Both the position numbers and the translations under genes were made by a program. Below the pieces are notes generated by a model. The model worked only from the letters and a program-made list of their open reading frames with translations. It did not search any database and was not told the origin of the DNA. From the NCBI RefSeq assembly GCF_003287975.1, contig NZ_QMKQ01000004.1, positions 1 through 64,000 of the forward strand: a stretch of 64,000 bases of DNA, read 5' to 3'. Positions 52,285 to 62,752 of the stretch are shown in pieces. The first letter of the stretch is position 1. Each line of letters begins with the position of its first letter. The stretch is from Arthrobacter sp. AQ5-05 (GTDB lineage: Bacteria; Actinomycetota; Actinomycetes; Actinomycetales; Micrococcaceae).

Positions 52285-55200
52285 TTGAGTTTTGGCACCG
52301 GCAGTCCCTTCGGAGGGCCCCCGCGGGGTCCCGAAGGACGTCCCGACCCGCAGCCGCACCAGCGACGCCCATCCCCGCTGATGCCCACGATCATCGTGAT
52401 CGGCATCCTGGTCGCCGTTTTCGTGTTCGTCTCCAGCGTTTACGCGGATGTGCTGTGGTACAACCAGCTCGGCTTCGAACGCGTGTTCTGGACCGAGTAC
52501 CTGTCCAAGGCAGCGATCTTCGTGGTCGCCTTCCTCCTCATGGGCGCGGCAACCTGGATCTCCCTGCGCCTGGCCTACCGTTCGCGGCCGGTCTACGCCC
52601 CGGACGGGCAGCGCCAGGACAACATGTCCAAGTACCAGTCGCAGCTCGAGCCGATGCGCCGCCTGCTGATGATCGGCGTGCCGGTGGTGATCGGCATCTT
52701 TGCCGCCACCGCGGTCACCTCCCAGTGGAAGGAAGTGCTGCTCTTCTTCAACCAGGTCGACTTCGGTGAGACCGATCCGCAGTTCGGCATGGACCTGGCC
52801 TTCTACATGTTCTCGCTGCCGTTCATCGGCCTGCTGACCGGGTACCTGATCTCCGTGGTGCTCATTGCCGGGATCGCCGGCCTGTTGACCCACTACCTCT
52901 ACGGAGGCATCCGCATCGAGGAGCGCGGCGGCGTTGTCATCGGCAAGCCCGCCCGCATCCACATCGCGGTCTTCGCCGTGGGCTTCCTGCTGCTGCAGGC
53001 CGTGAACTTCTGGGTCGACCGCTACTCGACGCTGCTGTCGCAAAACGGCCGCGTGGCCGGCGCCCTGTACACCGACGTCCACGCAGTGATCCCGACCAAG
53101 ACCATCCTGGCGATTGCCGCCGTGTTGGTCGCGGTGACCTTCATCGTCGGGGCCGTCATGGGCCGCTGGCGCCTGCCGATCATCGGCACCGCGATGCTGC
53201 TGGTGACGGTCATCGTCGCCGGGGGCATCTACCCGTTCATCGTGCAGCAGTACCAGGTCGTCCCCTCGGAGAAGACGCTGGAACGCGAATTCATCCAGAA
53301 GAACATCGAGATGACGCGCCAGGCCTACGGGCTGGATGCGGTCGAGGAAACCAACTACGACGTCCAGCTGAACCCGCAGAAGAACGCGTTGGCCAAGGAC
53401 TCGGCGACCACCACCAACATCCGCCTGCTGGACCCGAACCTGGTTTCCGCCGCGTTTGACCAGCTGCAGCAGTTCCGTACCTACTACAAGTTCACCAATA
53501 CCTTGAACGTGGACCGCTACGTCATCGACGGCAAGACCGAAGACACCGTCATCGGCGTGCGCGAGCTGAATGTCGACCCGGGGGACACCTGGGTCAACCA
53601 GCACATCACCTACACCCACGGCTACGGCGTGGTCGCCGCCTATGGCAACCGCGTGGCAGCCGGCGGCCGCCCGGACTTCATGCTGTCCGGCATCCCGACC
53701 ACCGGTGTGCTGGGCAATGACAAGACCTACGAACCGCGCATCTACTTCGGTGAGCTCTCGCCTGACTACTCGATTGTCGGCGGACCGGAAGGCTGGGACC
53801 CACGTGAGTTGGACCGTCCGGCCTCGGGTTCGGGCAGCGAGGACACCCGCAACACCTTCTCCGGTGACGGCGGGCCCTCGGTGGGCAACTTCTTCAACCG
53901 CCTGGTCTACTCCCTGAAGTTCGCCTCCACGGACCTTCTGCTCTCGGACGCCATCAACTCCGAGTCGCAGATCCTCTACGACCGCAGCCCCAAGGAGCGC
54001 GTCGAGAAGGTCGCACCGTACCTGACCATCGATTCCAATGCCTACCCGGCGATTGTCGATGGGCGTGTGCAGTGGATCGTCGATGCCTACACCACCTCGA
54101 AGAACTACCCGTACTCCAAGCAGCAGGCACTGGATTCGGCGGTCACCGACTCGCTGACCGGCGGCACCCGCGCGGTGGCCCAGACGGGGCAGATCAACTA
54201 CATCCGCAACTCGGTCAAGGCCACGGTGGATGCCTACGACGGTTCGGTCACCCTCTACGCATGGGAACCGGAGGAGCCGCTGCTGCAGGCCTGGCAGAAG
54301 GTCTTCCCGACGAACATCAAGTCCTACAAGGACATGTCCGCGGAGCTGATGAGCCACGTGCGCTACCCGGAGGACCTGTTCAAGGTCCAGCGGGAGCTTT
54401 TGGCCACCTACCACGTGACCGATCCCGGTGGCTTCTATGACGCCAACGATGCTTGGTCGGTTCCCGGTGACCCGACGCAGTCCAACGCGAGCATCAAGCA
54501 GCCCCCGTACTACCTGTCGCTGAAGATGCCGAAGCAGGAGAAGGAAGCCTTCTCGCTGACCTCGACGTTCATCCCGCAGACCGCTCCCGGAGGACAGCAG
54601 CGCAACGTGCTGTTCGGCTTCCTGGCTGCGGAGGCCGATGCCGGCAGCAAGGCCGGCGTGAAGGCCGAGGGCTACGGCAAGCTCCGGCTGCTGGCCATCC
54701 CGCGTGAACTCTCCGTGCCCGGCCCCGGCCAGGCACAGCAGAACTTCGACTCCAACGCCACGGTCTCGCAGGCGTTGAACCTGCTGCGCCAGGGCGCCTC
54801 GGAAGTGAAGAACGGCAACCTGCTCTCGCTACCCGTGGGCGGCGGCATCCTCTACGTCCAGCCGGTCTACGTGCAGTCCTCCGGCCAGACCTCGTATCCG
54901 ACCCTGCGCAAGGTGCTTGTTGCCTTCGGTGACAAGGTCGGATTCGCGGACACGCTCGCCGAGGCCCTGGACCAGGTGTTCCAGGGAACCAGCGGCGCGG
55001 TCACCAGCGAAACCGGAACCGGCAGCGGCAGCGAGAAACCCGGAACCCCTCCGTCCACGCAGACCGCCGAGCAGCAGCTAACCGATGCCCTGGGCGACGC
55101 CAACGCCGCGATCAAGGCCGGACAGGCCGCACTGGCCGAGGGTGACTTCGCCAAGTACGGCGCGGAGCAGACCAAGCTGCAAGACGCACTGGAACGCGCC

Positions 55201-55296
55201 ACCGAAGCGCAGGACAAGTTGACCGGCGCCCCGGCTTCCACCGAGACTCCTGCACCGTCGGAAGCCCCGGCACCGTCCGAGTCCCCGGCTCCGTAA
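52285..55296 (+). CDS. UPF0182 family large membrane protein
   Basis: 1003 residues from the TTG at 52285, with AGAGGT 6 bases upstream. There are about seven N-terminal membrane helices (residues 33-330), followed by a long extracytoplasmic domain with the family blocks [45 protein letters not shown] and [19 protein letters not shown]. The C-terminus is Thr/Pro/Ala-rich and partly coiled ([21 protein letters not shown]). The UPF0182 family has no established function. It sits downstream of the PDZ-Lon gene as it does in mycobacteria. Confidence 0.9.
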   Translation: MSFGTGSPFGGPPRGPEGRPDPQPHQRRPSPLMPTIIVIGILVAVFVFVSSVYADVLWYNQLGFERVFWTEYLSKAAIFVVAFLLMGAATWISLRLAYRSRPVYAPDGQRQDNMSKYQSQLEPMRRLLMIGVPVVIGIFAATAVTSQWKEVLLFFNQVDFGETDPQFGMDLAFYMFSLPFIGLLTGYLISVVLIAGIAGLLTHYLYGGIRIEERGGVVIGKPARIHIAVFAVGFLLLQAVNFWVDRYSTLLSQNGRVAGALYTDVHAVIPTKTILAIAAVLVAVTFIVGAVMGRWRLPIIGTAMLLVTVIVAGGIYPFIVQQYQVVPSEKTLEREFIQKNIEMTRQAYGLDAVEETNYDVQLNPQKNALAKDSATTTNIRLLDPNLVSAAFDQLQQFRTYYKFTNTLNVDRYVIDGKTEDTVIGVRELNVDPGDTWVNQHITYTHGYGVVAAYGNRVAAGGRPDFMLSGIPTTGVLGNDKTYEPRIYFGELSPDYSIVGGPEGWDPRELDRPASGSGSEDTRNTFSGDGGPSVGNFFNRLVYSLKFASTDLLLSDAINSESQILYDRSPKERVEKVAPYLTIDSNAYPAIVDGRVQWIVDAYTTSKNYPYSKQQALDSAVTDSLTGGTRAVAQTGQINYIRNSVKATVDAYDGSVTLYAWEPEEPLLQAWQKVFPTNIKSYKDMSAELMSHVRYPEDLFKVQRELLATYHVTDPGGFYDANDAWSVPGDPTQSNASIKQPPYYLSLKMPKQEKEAFSLTSTFIPQTAPGGQQRNVLFGFLAAEADAGSKAGVKAEGYGKLRLLAIPRELSVPGPGQAQQNFDSNATVSQALNLLRQGASEVKNGNLLSLPVGGGILYVQPVYVQSSGQTSYPTLRKVLVAFGDKVGFADTLAEALDQVFQGTSGAVTSETGTGSGSEKPGTPPSTQTAEQQLTDALGDANAAIKAGQAALAEGDFAKYGAEQTKLQDALERATEAQDKLTGAPASTETPAPSEAPAPSESPAP

Positions 55297-55404
55297 GGCA
55301 CCGGTAACGGAGCAATCCGGTGTCGCCCCGCTCGACATGTGAGCAGGGCGACACCGCCAGGATTTGCTTCGGGCCGGCCCCGTGCGCGATGATTGATATA
55401 TCGC

Positions 55405-55478
<74 letters not shown>

Positions 55479-55483
55479 CGAAA

Positions 55484-55521
55484 GAAAGACCCCGACCGGG
55501 GAAACCGGGTCGGGGTCTTTC
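55484..55521 (+). terminator. Terminator after tRNA-fMet copy 1
   Basis: GAAAGACCCCGACC (55484-55497) and GGTCGGGGTCTTTC (55508-55521), perfect 14-base arms followed by CTTG. Confidence 0.82.
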
Positions 55522-55727
55522 CTTGTCCGCGCCCAGGGTCCGCGGGCCCTGCCGGGGAGGTGGGCGGCGTCACCTTGGCAAATTTCGCTGAAGTCGGCTT
55601 TCGATGCAGCAATCCATTGAGGTTGGCGTGCTTCTCGGTGGCATTCGCCGGGAAACCATGAAAGATCGACGAAACCACGGGCCGATTAGGCGTGGGGCAG
55701 GGGCGCTGGTACTGTTGTATTTACCGA

Positions 55728-55801
<74 letters not shown>

Positions 55802-55806
55802 CAAAA

Positions 55807-55845
55807 AAATGATCCGCGGTCCTTTTCCAGGGCCGCGGATCATTT
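55807..55845 (+). terminator. Terminator after tRNA-fMet copy 2
   Basis: AAATGATCCGCGG (55807-55819) and CCGCGGATCATTT (55833-55845), perfect 13-base arms, starting 5 bases after the tRNA end. Confidence 0.8.
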
Positions 55846-56100
55846 GTCTTAACTGCACACGGCCGGCCCTGGCGCGGCCCGCGGGACATAAGCGGGTATG
55901 CGCCGGATATGCCACCGGGCGTGGGCGGGTGCGGGGGCGGCCAATCGTCCGGGGAGCTTCGCCGGGCCTTTGAAAAGCGGTGAAATGCCAACTGACCTGA
56001 TGTTTTGCCCTACATCCGGGCTGGGGTCATAGACTTGATCGGTAAGTTGTCGGCTTGGCACATGTCGAGCATTGTCGAGTCCATACGAGGTAAAGCCAAC

Positions 56101-57657
56101 ATGCCGAAGCAGCCAGCATCGAAAAACGGTGTTCCGGCGAAGAACGCCGTTCCCTCCGACACCGTGCGCCCAACGCCTGCCAAGGCCGCTCCTGCGGCAA
56201 ACGGACCGATGGCCGGGAAGTCATCGCCACCTGCTGGAACCACCAAGCCCGTTTCTCCCGTGAACACCGCACCCACGTCGCCATCTTCGACGAACGCAAC
56301 GGCCCAGACGCCCGCGGTGGAGACGAAAACGAAGCCGAGCCCGGCAACCGTCGGCAAACCTGCCGGCTTTGTGGCGAAGCCCCCGAAACCGGGAACTCCC
56401 GTTGCCGCCAAACCAAAGCCGGAAAAGGCAGCCCCGGCGACGAATCCTGGCTACCGGAACCCGGCCACCGCACCACAGGCCGCAAAGACGCCATCGCCCG
56501 GCACCTTCCCGGCACCCAAGCCCGGACCGATTGCCCTCGCCCAGACGGAGAAGGGCAACAGGACTCCGGCGCCCGCACCGGTGGCAAACGTGCCCTCGAC
56601 CAAGAGCGGCCCGGGCCCCAAGCGTCATGCTCCAAAGCAGGGTGCCAAGGCCGCCGCCCCAGGTCCGGTTACCTCCCCCGCGCAGGGCAAGCCCGGGGGT
56701 GTGGCAACCAAGCAGGCTGCGGCCCCGGCGGCCCGGCCCGCCACAGGCAAGAAGCAGGATGAAACGGCACAGCCGGGGGCCATCGAAAATTCGGTGAAGA
56801 ATCCGGCAGCTGGCGAGGATCAGGCAAAGAGCCCGTTGCAGGCCAACGCATCGTCCTCGACCGAGGCGGCATCGCGCACGGCTGCGGCCACGCGGCAGGC
56901 CAAGGACTCCGAGATCAAGCCGGCCCCGGTGAAATCCAAGGCCGCTGCGCCGGAACCGGCAACCACAGCCGCCTCGGACGACGCCGCAACGCCAGTACCA
57001 GGCTCGGCCCAGGAACCGGAGGCAGCCGCAACGCCAGTACCAGGCCCGGCCCAGGAACCGGAGGCAGCCGCGGCGGAACCGGAGGGCGTTGCCACAACCG
57101 TGACCGCACCCGATGCCACGGTCCTTCCCCGGAACCGGGAAACCACGGCAACGGACAGGGAAATGCCGAAAACCGAAACCCCGGCTGCCGAGCAACCATC
57201 GGGGGAGCAGCCAACGGCTGTTGCCCGGGACGGTGCAGCGCCTGCCCAGGCTGCTGAAGTGCCACAGGGCGGCGCCCCCCGTGGCATCGTGGTTGCACTG
57301 ATGGTCGTGTCGTTCGTCCTCGAAGTTGCACTGCTCGGTGCGCTGGGAATTTGGGGCCTGGTGACGCTGCCCCTGGGCCCCGCGATGTCGCTCATCGTCA
57401 CCGTCGTGCCGTTGCTGGTCTTCTGGGGCATTTTCATGTCGCCCAAGGCGAGCCTGCGATTGCCCCAGCCCTACCATGCGGTCTTGGCACACTTGCTGTT
57501 TGCCACCGGTGCAGGATTGCTGGCCATCGCCGGGCAACCGATCCTGGCGGTGTGCATGGGCGTGCTGACAGCCGTCAGCCTGGCGCTGACCGTAGCCGTC
57601 CGTGGCCAGCACGTGGCCGGCGGCAAGAAGGCCACCGGGCGCCGCGCCGCGCGCTAG
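56101..57657 (+). CDS. YrdB-type (DUF2568) membrane protein with a long Pro/Ala/Lys-rich N-terminus
   Basis: 518 residues from ATG 56101 with GAGGT about 10 bases upstream. Residues 1-395 are low-complexity, rich in Ala, Pro, Lys and Thr (PAKP-type runs), and contain a 14-residue tandem repeat (ATPVPGxAQEPEAA). Four membrane helices follow (about 400-505: IVVALMVVSFVLEVALLGALGIWGLV, then MSLIVTVVPLLVFWGIFMSPKA), matching the small YrdB/DUF2568 family, which is usually only about 120 residues. The tail is basic (GGKKATGRRAAR). The N-terminus would be cytoplasmic or wall-spanning depending on topology. The function is unknown. Confidence 0.7.
   Translation: MPKQPASKNGVPAKNAVPSDTVRPTPAKAAPAANGPMAGKSSPPAGTTKPVSPVNTAPTSPSSTNATAQTPAVETKTKPSPATVGKPAGFVAKPPKPGTPVAAKPKPEKAAPATNPGYRNPATAPQAAKTPSPGTFPAPKPGPIALAQTEKGNRTPAPAPVANVPSTKSGPGPKRHAPKQGAKAAAPGPVTSPAQGKPGGVATKQAAAPAARPATGKKQDETAQPGAIENSVKNPAAGEDQAKSPLQANASSSTEAASRTAAATRQAKDSEIKPAPVKSKAAAPEPATTAASDDAATPVPGSAQEPEAAATPVPGPAQEPEAAAAEPEGVATTVTAPDATVLPRNRETTATDREMPKTETPAAEQPSGEQPTAVARDGAAPAQAAEVPQGGAPRGIVVALMVVSFVLEVALLGALGIWGLVTLPLGPAMSLIVTVVPLLVFWGIFMSPKASLRLPQPYHAVLAHLLFATGAGLLAIAGQPILAVCMGVLTAVSLALTVAVRGQHVAGGKKATGRRAAR
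56983..57066 (+). repeat. Two-copy 42-base tandem repeat inside the YrdB-type gene
   Basis: Copies at 56983-57024 and 57025-57066 differ at one base (ctcgg versus cccgg). The period is a multiple of three, so the reading frame is kept and the repeat encodes 14 residues twice. Near-identity suggests a recent expansion by slippage. Confidence 0.85.
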
Positions 57658-57739
57658 GACTCCGCACGACGACGCCCCCCCAGCGGTGCCTGAGCCGGTG
57701 CGAACCGCCAGCGGGAAAGGGCGGCCCCCCGCGTGGTGG

Positions 57740-58180
57740 CTAGGGCAGCAGGGACGCCAGCAGGCCGCCGAGAAGCCCGGCCGCCAGTCCGGCGCCAATG
57801 GTCAGCACGGTGTAGGACGCCGCCATCGCCCGGGCCCCGGAGCGCCAGAGGGACACGGCCGCCACGACGAAGGTGCTCATGGTGCTCAGCCCCCCGCCGA
57901 CGCCCAGGACCAGGGCCAGGACAAGCAGTCCCGGCCAGGAATCCAGGCCTCCTGGGTGCCAGGCGAATCCGTGTCGCGCGGCCCACGCTGCGCCCGCGCC
58001 GACCAGCAGGCAGGCCAGGGTGTTTGCCAGAAGGATGCCCAGCGGAAAGATCCGGGCGCCCGGGGCACCACGCCGGTGCTGCGCGGCGGAGAGCACGACA
58101 TCGAGCAGATAGCGCAGCAAGGCCCCGAACGCCCCGGCCAGGGCAATGAGCAGGAAGCCGGCGGGGCCAAGTGCGTTCAT
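57740..58180 (-). CDS. crcB: CrcB/Fluc-type fluoride channel subunit (downstream copy)
   Basis: 146 residues, four membrane helices. Family marks: GAFGALLRYLL in the first helix, FPLGILLANTLACLLVG (the usual GTxxxN region, Asn kept) and GGLSTMSTFVVAA in place of GGxTTFSTF. The pore phenylalanine box is therefore partly altered. It starts inside the stop of the upstream crcB (ATGA). Paired genes of this kind form a heterodimeric channel that expels fluoride. Confidence 0.85.
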   Translation of the reverse strand: MNALGPAGFLLIALAGAFGALLRYLLDVVLSAAQHRRGAPGARIFPLGILLANTLACLLVGAGAAWAARHGFAWHPGGLDSWPGLLVLALVLGVGGGLSTMSTFVVAAVSLWRSGARAMAASYTVLTIGAGLAAGLLGGLLASLLP

Positions 58181-58737
58181 GCGGTCCCGCCCGCGTCCGG
58201 GGTACCGGGATGCTGCCTGCCATCCGGGAGTGCCGGGTTCGCGTTTGCCCTGCGGGCCAGCACCCGTTCAACCACGGCCATGGCAGCCCAGGCCGCCGCC
58301 ACGCACAGCACCAGCGAGATCGCCAGGTCCAGCACGGCGGCACCCGGGGCCGCGCCGAGGGCGAAGAGGACCAGGGCGGAAAACGTGGTGAAGGCGCCCA
58401 GGAAGCCGGTGCCGATGCCGGCGCGCAGCCATCCCGGCCCGCGATGGGTCACCTGCCAGTAGCTGGTCAGCGCGCCCAGGGCGGCGGTGCCTGCGACATT
58501 GATGGCCAAGGTGGCGGCGGGGAAACCTGGGCCGTCGGGGAACCACAGGCCCAGGCCGACACGCAGGCCGGCACCGCACAGGCCTCCCACCGCAACTGCG
58601 GCGAGATTCCGGCCGGTGATCTGCTGTGCCGGCGTTGGCCGGGACATGGTGGGTGACGTGGCGTTTGAGGTCACGTCGCGGGACGGCTTTGCGCTGCCCG
58701 GGGTTCCCTGCCCGCCCGGTGTCTTCGGCTCGTCCAT
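58177..58737 (-). CDS. crcB: CrcB/Fluc-type fluoride channel subunit (upstream copy)
   Basis: 186 residues from the ATG at 58737; the ATG at 58647 is an alternative that would drop a hydrophilic 30-residue leader. The helices carry GGLCGAGLRVGLGLWF, LAINVAGTAALG and GFLGAFTTFSALVLFA. The last keeps the TTFS pore motif that its partner has lost, which supports division of labour in a heterodimer. It lies 22 bases after the DtxR/MntR-type gene on the same strand. No fluoride riboswitch was recognised nearby. Confidence 0.83.
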   Translation of the reverse strand: MDEPKTPGGQGTPGSAKPSRDVTSNATSPTMSRPTPAQQITGRNLAAVAVGGLCGAGLRVGLGLWFPDGPGFPAATLAINVAGTAALGALTSYWQVTHRGPGWLRAGIGTGFLGAFTTFSALVLFALGAAPGAAVLDLAISLVLCVAAAWAAMAVVERVLARRANANPALPDGRQHPGTPDAGGTA

Positions 58738-58759
58738 TCCCGGCACCCGGTTCCGGCGC

Positions 58760-59401
58760 CTAGGCGCCGGTGGGCACGGGAAGCACCCACAGCATCGTCG
58801 CGTCGATGTCGCTGATCCGCGGATGCGGCAGTTTGATGGTGGCCCCGGGGGAGATGCCAAGTTCCGTGCACAGGCGCAGGAACGCGGGATCCTCGTCGCT
58901 GATCCGGGACACGACAGCGGCGGTGGCCGCGCCGGCCAGTTGGAAGCGGTCAAGCCTGATCGCCGGGGGGATCGCCAGGGCGCCGTCGGGCCCGGGGATC
59001 GGGTCCCCGTGCGGGTCGGCGGCCGGGTGGCCCAGGCGTGCGGCCAGCGCCTCGATGAAGCGGGTGGAGACGGTGTGCTCGAGCTGCTCGGCCTCCTCGT
59101 GCACCTCGTCCCAGGCGTAGCCGAGCTCCTTGAGCAGGAAGGTCTCGATGAGCCGGTGGCGGCGCACCACGGACAGCGCGGCCAGGCGTCCGGCCTCGGT
59201 GAACGTGATGGCCCCGTAGGGCGGGTGGACCAAAAGGTCCTTGCCGGCCAGCTTGGAGACCATCGAGGTCGCAGAGGCCGGGGCCACGCCCAGCTGCGCG
59301 GCGATGTTCCCGGTGGTGACCGGGTCGTTCTCCCATTCGGTCAGCGCGTAGAGCGCCTTGAGGTAGTTTTCCTCGCTGCTGGTCAGCGGTGCCGGATGCA
59401 T
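58760..59401 (-). CDS. DtxR/MntR-family metal-dependent regulator
   Basis: 213 residues. The N-terminal winged helix (LTSSEENYLKALYAL, AAQLGVAPASATSMVSKLAGKDLL) is followed by the dimerisation and metal-binding domain (RHRLIETFLLKELGYAWDEVHEEAEQLEH), with the Glu/His cluster typical of DtxR/MntR proteins. A C-terminal FeoA/SH3-like part follows (about 145-213). It is expected to sense Mn(II) or Fe(II). The ATG overlaps the hisN stop (TAATG), and it precedes the crcB pair, so it may control this run. Confidence 0.88.
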   Translation of the reverse strand: MHPAPLTSSEENYLKALYALTEWENDPVTTGNIAAQLGVAPASATSMVSKLAGKDLLVHPPYGAITFTEAGRLAALSVVRRHRLIETFLLKELGYAWDEVHEEAEQLEHTVSTRFIEALAARLGHPAADPHGDPIPGPDGALAIPPAIRLDRFQLAGAATAAVVSRISDEDPAFLRLCTELGISPGATIKLPHPRISDIDATMLWVLPVPTGA

Positions 59402-60201
59402 TAGCGGCCGGCGTTCAGGATTTCCAGTGCGGCGTCGTGCACCAGGGAGTTGCTGGCCACGGCGTTGCCGCCGTTGCAGCCATCAACGCCCTCCACCGAG
59501 GTGAAGCGCCCTCCGGCCTCGCGCACGATCGGCACCAGGGCCGCCATGTCGTAGAGGTTCAGTTCCGGCTCGGCGGCCAGGTCCACGGCGCCCTCGGCGA
59601 CCATGCAGTAGGACCAGAAGTCCCCGTAGGCGCGGGTGCGCCACAGCGAGTCGGTCAACTCGATGAAGTTCTCGCGCTGCCCGCGTTCCTTCCACCCGGT
59701 GAGCGAGGAGTAGGACATCGAGGCGTCCTCGAGCTTGGCCACCGAAGACACCTGCAGCTTGTGGGCACTCGCCATGGAGCGGCCGGTGTAGGCGCCCATG
59801 TCCTTCGCGGCCCACCAGCGGCGATTCAGTGCGGGGGCGGATACCAGGCCGACCACCGGCTCCCCGTCGTCGATCAGCGCGATCAGCGTGGCCCAGACCG
59901 GGACTCCGCGCACAAAGTTCTTGGTCCCGTCGATCGGGTCGATCACCCAGTGCCGGCTGGACTTGCCGGTGGTGCCGAATTCCTCGCCGGTGATCGCATC
60001 GCGGGGCCGGGCGCGGGAGATGTGTGAGCGGATGGCTTCCTCGGCCGCCTTGTCGGCGTCCGAGACCGGGGTCAAATCCGGCTTGGTCTCCACGACCAGG
60101 TCGACGGCGTTGAAGCGCGAGAGGGTCAGGGCATCGACCGAGTCGGCGATGACGTGGGCCAGGCGCAGGTCATCGTTATAGGTCATCACATCGGTGTTCA
60201 T
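59401..60201 (-). CDS. hisN: Histidinol-phosphatase (inositol monophosphatase family)
   Basis: 266 residues from the ATG at 60201 (the ATG at 60186 is also possible). Metal-binding motifs are intact: GEEFG near residue 87 and [12 protein letters not shown] near residue 100. The third site reads [19 protein letters not shown]. The regions [16 protein letters not shown] and [13 protein letters not shown] match the HisN branch, which dephosphorylates histidinol phosphate in histidine synthesis. Activity on inositol phosphates cannot be excluded. It is followed directly by the metal regulator. Confidence 0.87.
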   Translation of the reverse strand: MNTDVMTYNDDLRLAHVIADSVDALTLSRFNAVDLVVETKPDLTPVSDADKAAEEAIRSHISRARPRDAITGEEFGTTGKSSRHWVIDPIDGTKNFVRGVPVWATLIALIDDGEPVVGLVSAPALNRRWWAAKDMGAYTGRSMASAHKLQVSSVAKLEDASMSYSSLTGWKERGQRENFIELTDSLWRTRAYGDFWSYCMVAEGAVDLAAEPELNLYDMAALVPIVREAGGRFTSVEGVDGCNGGNAVASNSLVHDAALEILNAGR

Positions 60202-60318
60202 GTGCTTAAACCTATCCCACCGCGCCCCGCCAACCTCGCAGGATGCCACCGGGGGCAGCAGTGAAAGCGGCGAACGGCCGCATGGCCGGGCCCGGAGGCC
60301 CGCCCGGGCGGCGCATGC

Positions 60319-61422
60319 TCAGGGTGCCCCGAGCTCCTTGGCCTCGGTGGTTTCGTCCTGGCCCAGCAGCCGGCGGTAGGAATCCAGCCGGGCGATGCCC
60401 ACCGGGCCGGCCTCGCCGGATGCCACCCATGCATCCAGCGCGCACTTGGGCTCGGTGGCCTTGTGCGTGCAGCCGCGGGCGCACCGGTTGGCGACCGGAA
60501 CCAGGTCGTCGAAGGCGTTGAGGATGTTCTCCGGGTCCACCAAGGCCAGCCCGAAGGAGCGGATGCCGGGGGTGTCGATGATCCATGAGCCGGCCGGGGC
60601 ATCGTCGATGCGCAGCGCCAGGGCCGAGGAGGAGGTGTGGCGCCCGCGCCCGGTGACGGCGTTGACGTTGCCGGTGGCCCGCTGGGCGCCGGTGAGCGCG
60701 TTGACCAGCGTGGACTTGCCGACGCCGGAGTGCCCGATGACCACCGAGACCTTGGAGGCGAGCATCTCGCGCAGCTCCTCCACCGGGGTTCCGGCCAGCC
60801 GGGCCGAAAGCCCGTCGGCGGACCGCGCGTCGATGCCGGTGGCGGACTCGTCGGTGGTGCGCGAGACGACGATGTCGATGTCCAGGTGCCGGTAGTTTTC
60901 CAGGAACGGCTCCGGGTCGCGCACATCGGCCTTGGTGATGCACAGCAGCGGAGCGATGCCCGCGTCGAAGGCCGCGACGATGGCCCGGTCGATGAACCCG
61001 GTGCGCGGCTCCGGGTTGGCCGCTGCCACCACGATCACCAGCTGGTCCACGTTGGCCACCACGACGCGCTCGACAGGATCGGTGTCATCCGCGCTGCGGC
61101 GCAGCAAGGTGGAGCGGTCCTGGATACGCACCAGGCGGGCCAGGGTGTCCGGTTCCCCGGAGGTGTCTCCCACCAGTGCCACGAAGTCCCCGGGCACCAC
61201 CGGGTTGCGGCGCAGCTCGCGGGCGCGGGCGGCGATCACGATCCGCTCCTGCTCGGTGTCCTCGTCGAGGATTGCGCGGTAGCGGCCGCGGTCCACCGTG
61301 ATGATGCGTCCGATCAGCGCGTCCTCGTAGGCGGGGCGGTCCTTGGTGCGCGGTCGTGAGCCTTTTTTGTTGGGGCGGATGCGGACATCCGATTCGTCCC
61401 AATCCCGTGTGCTGCGTGTCAT
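60319..61422 (-). CDS. rsgA: Ribosome small-subunit biogenesis GTPase RsgA
   Basis: 367 residues. An OB-fold N-terminus is followed by a circularly permuted GTPase: G4 ITKAD precedes G1 IGHSGVGKST, then G3 DTPG in IIDTPGIRSFGL. The C-terminal zinc knuckle is CARGCTHKATEPKC. It binds the 30S subunit late in assembly. It lies 4 bases downstream of aroA on the same strand, the same order as in mycobacteria. Confidence 0.95.
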   Translation of the reverse strand: MTRSTRDWDESDVRIRPNKKGSRPRTKDRPAYEDALIGRIITVDRGRYRAILDEDTEQERIVIAARARELRRNPVVPGDFVALVGDTSGEPDTLARLVRIQDRSTLLRRSADDTDPVERVVVANVDQLVIVVAAANPEPRTGFIDRAIVAAFDAGIAPLLCITKADVRDPEPFLENYRHLDIDIVVSRTTDESATGIDARSADGLSARLAGTPVEELREMLASKVSVVIGHSGVGKSTLVNALTGAQRATGNVNAVTGRGRHTSSSALALRIDDAPAGSWIIDTPGIRSFGLALVDPENILNAFDDLVPVANRCARGCTHKATEPKCALDAWVASGEAGPVGIARLDSYRRLLGQDETTEAKELGAP

Positions 61423-61426
61423 GTGC

Positions 61427-62752
61427 TTAGTGTGCGGCCTTTCCGCTGGCGGCCAGCGTGGTCCAAAGTTCGGGGAAGTCGGGCATGGTCTTGGCGGTGG
61501 TTCCGATGTCCAGGACCTTCACCCCGGGCACGGCCAGGCCGATGATGGCCCCGGCGGTTGCCATGCGGTGGTCGGCGTAGGTCGCGAACGCCCCGCCGTG
61601 CAGCGGTGCCGGTTCGATCAGCAGCCCGTCCGCCAGCTCGGTGGCGCTGCCGCCGAGCTTGTTGATCTCGGTCACGAGCGCGGCAAGCCGGTCGGTCTCG
61701 TGCCCGCGCAGGTGCGCGATGCCGGTGAGCCGGGAGGGGCCGCTGGCCAGGGCACAGATGGCCGCCAGCGTCGGGGCGAGCTCGGAGGCATCCGCATAGT
61801 CGATGCCGGAGATCTCCGCCGGGCCGGTGAGCTCCAAGGTGCCGTCCGCGTGGTGCGTGATGCTTGCGCCCATGCGGGTGAGGATGGTGCGCCACTGGTC
61901 ACCGACCTGGGTGGTGGAGGCGGGCCACTGCGGGACGCGGACCGTTCCGCCGGTGACCATGGCCGCGGCCAGGAAGGGACCGGCGTTGGACAAATCCGGT
62001 TCCATGGTGCGTTCGAACGCGCTGATGGACCCGGGCTCGACCTTCCAGCTGCGCTCGTCGGGGCGGGTGACCACCACGCCGAGCTCGCGCAGCGTCGCCA
62101 CGGTCATCTCGATGTGGTCGGGGCTGGCAATGCGGCCGGCGGCTGCGGTGATTTCCAGGCCGTGCTCGGTGCGCGCCGCCACCAGCAGCAGGGCGCTGAC
62201 GAACTGCGAGGAACCCGAGGCGTCGACCGTGATCCGGCCCCCGGCCAGGGACCCGGTGCCGGTGACGGTGGCAGGCAGCAGGCCCGGTTCGCCGTGCCCG
62301 GCCAGCGGGACGCCGAGGTCGGACAGCGCGTTGAGCACCGGGGCCATGGGGCGCAGCCGGGCGTGCGGGTCGCCGTCGAAGGTGAAGGAACCGCGGGCCA
62401 GGGCCGCCAGCGGGGGAACGAAGCGCATGACGGTCCCGGCCAGCCCGCAGTCGATGTCGACCCGACCCATGTCGGTGCCCAGGTCCATGGGGGTGATGAG
62501 CAGCTCCAGGGTTCCGTCCGCCACCTGGCGGGTTTCGATGCCGGTGCCCAGGGCACGCAGGGCGCCGATCATCAGGTCGGAGTCGCGCGAGGCCAGCGCG
62601 TTGGAGATGCGCGAGGGGCCGTCGGCCAGGGCGGCGAGCAGAAGATACCGGTTGGTCAACGACTTGGACGCCGGAACGATGACGGTTCCGTCAACGGGGA
62701 GTTCTGGGTGCGGGGCGTCCCACGCGGTGTCCAGGGTGTCTTGGGTGCTCAA
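61427..62752 (-). CDS. aroA: 3-phosphoshikimate 1-carboxyvinyltransferase (EPSP synthase)
   Basis: 441 residues from the TTG at 62752, chosen because GGAGG lies 6 bases upstream. Signatures are VPASKSLTNRYLLLAALADG near residue 24 (phosphate-binding Lys and Ser), CGLAGTVMRFVPPLAALA, GSSQFVSALLL, and LRGHETDRLAAL with Asp/Arg near the end. It joins phosphoenolpyruvate to shikimate-3-phosphate in aromatic amino acid synthesis. It is divergent from sigR and co-directional with rsgA. Confidence 0.95.
   Translation of the reverse strand: MSTQDTLDTAWDAPHPELPVDGTVIVPASKSLTNRYLLLAALADGPSRISNALASRDSDLMIGALRALGTGIETRQVADGTLELLITPMDLGTDMGRVDIDCGLAGTVMRFVPPLAALARGSFTFDGDPHARLRPMAPVLNALSDLGVPLAGHGEPGLLPATVTGTGSLAGGRITVDASGSSQFVSALLLVAARTEHGLEITAAAGRIASPDHIEMTVATLRELGVVVTRPDERSWKVEPGSISAFERTMEPDLSNAGPFLAAAMVTGGTVRVPQWPASTTQVGDQWRTILTRMGASITHHADGTLELTGPAEISGIDYADASELAPTLAAICALASGPSRLTGIAHLRGHETDRLAALVTEINKLGGSATELADGLLIEPAPLHGGAFATYADHRMATAGAIIGLAVPGVKVLDIGTTAKTMPDFPELWTTLAASGKAAH

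Noticed and set aside
56983-57066. CRISPR-like direct repeats
   Set aside because: There are two adjacent in-frame copies without spacers, inside a coding sequence; this is a protein repeat.
58738-58759. Fluoride riboswitch in front of the crcB pair
   Set aside because: Only 22 bases separate the regulator gene from crcB, and no fluoride aptamer pattern was seen upstream of the regulator.
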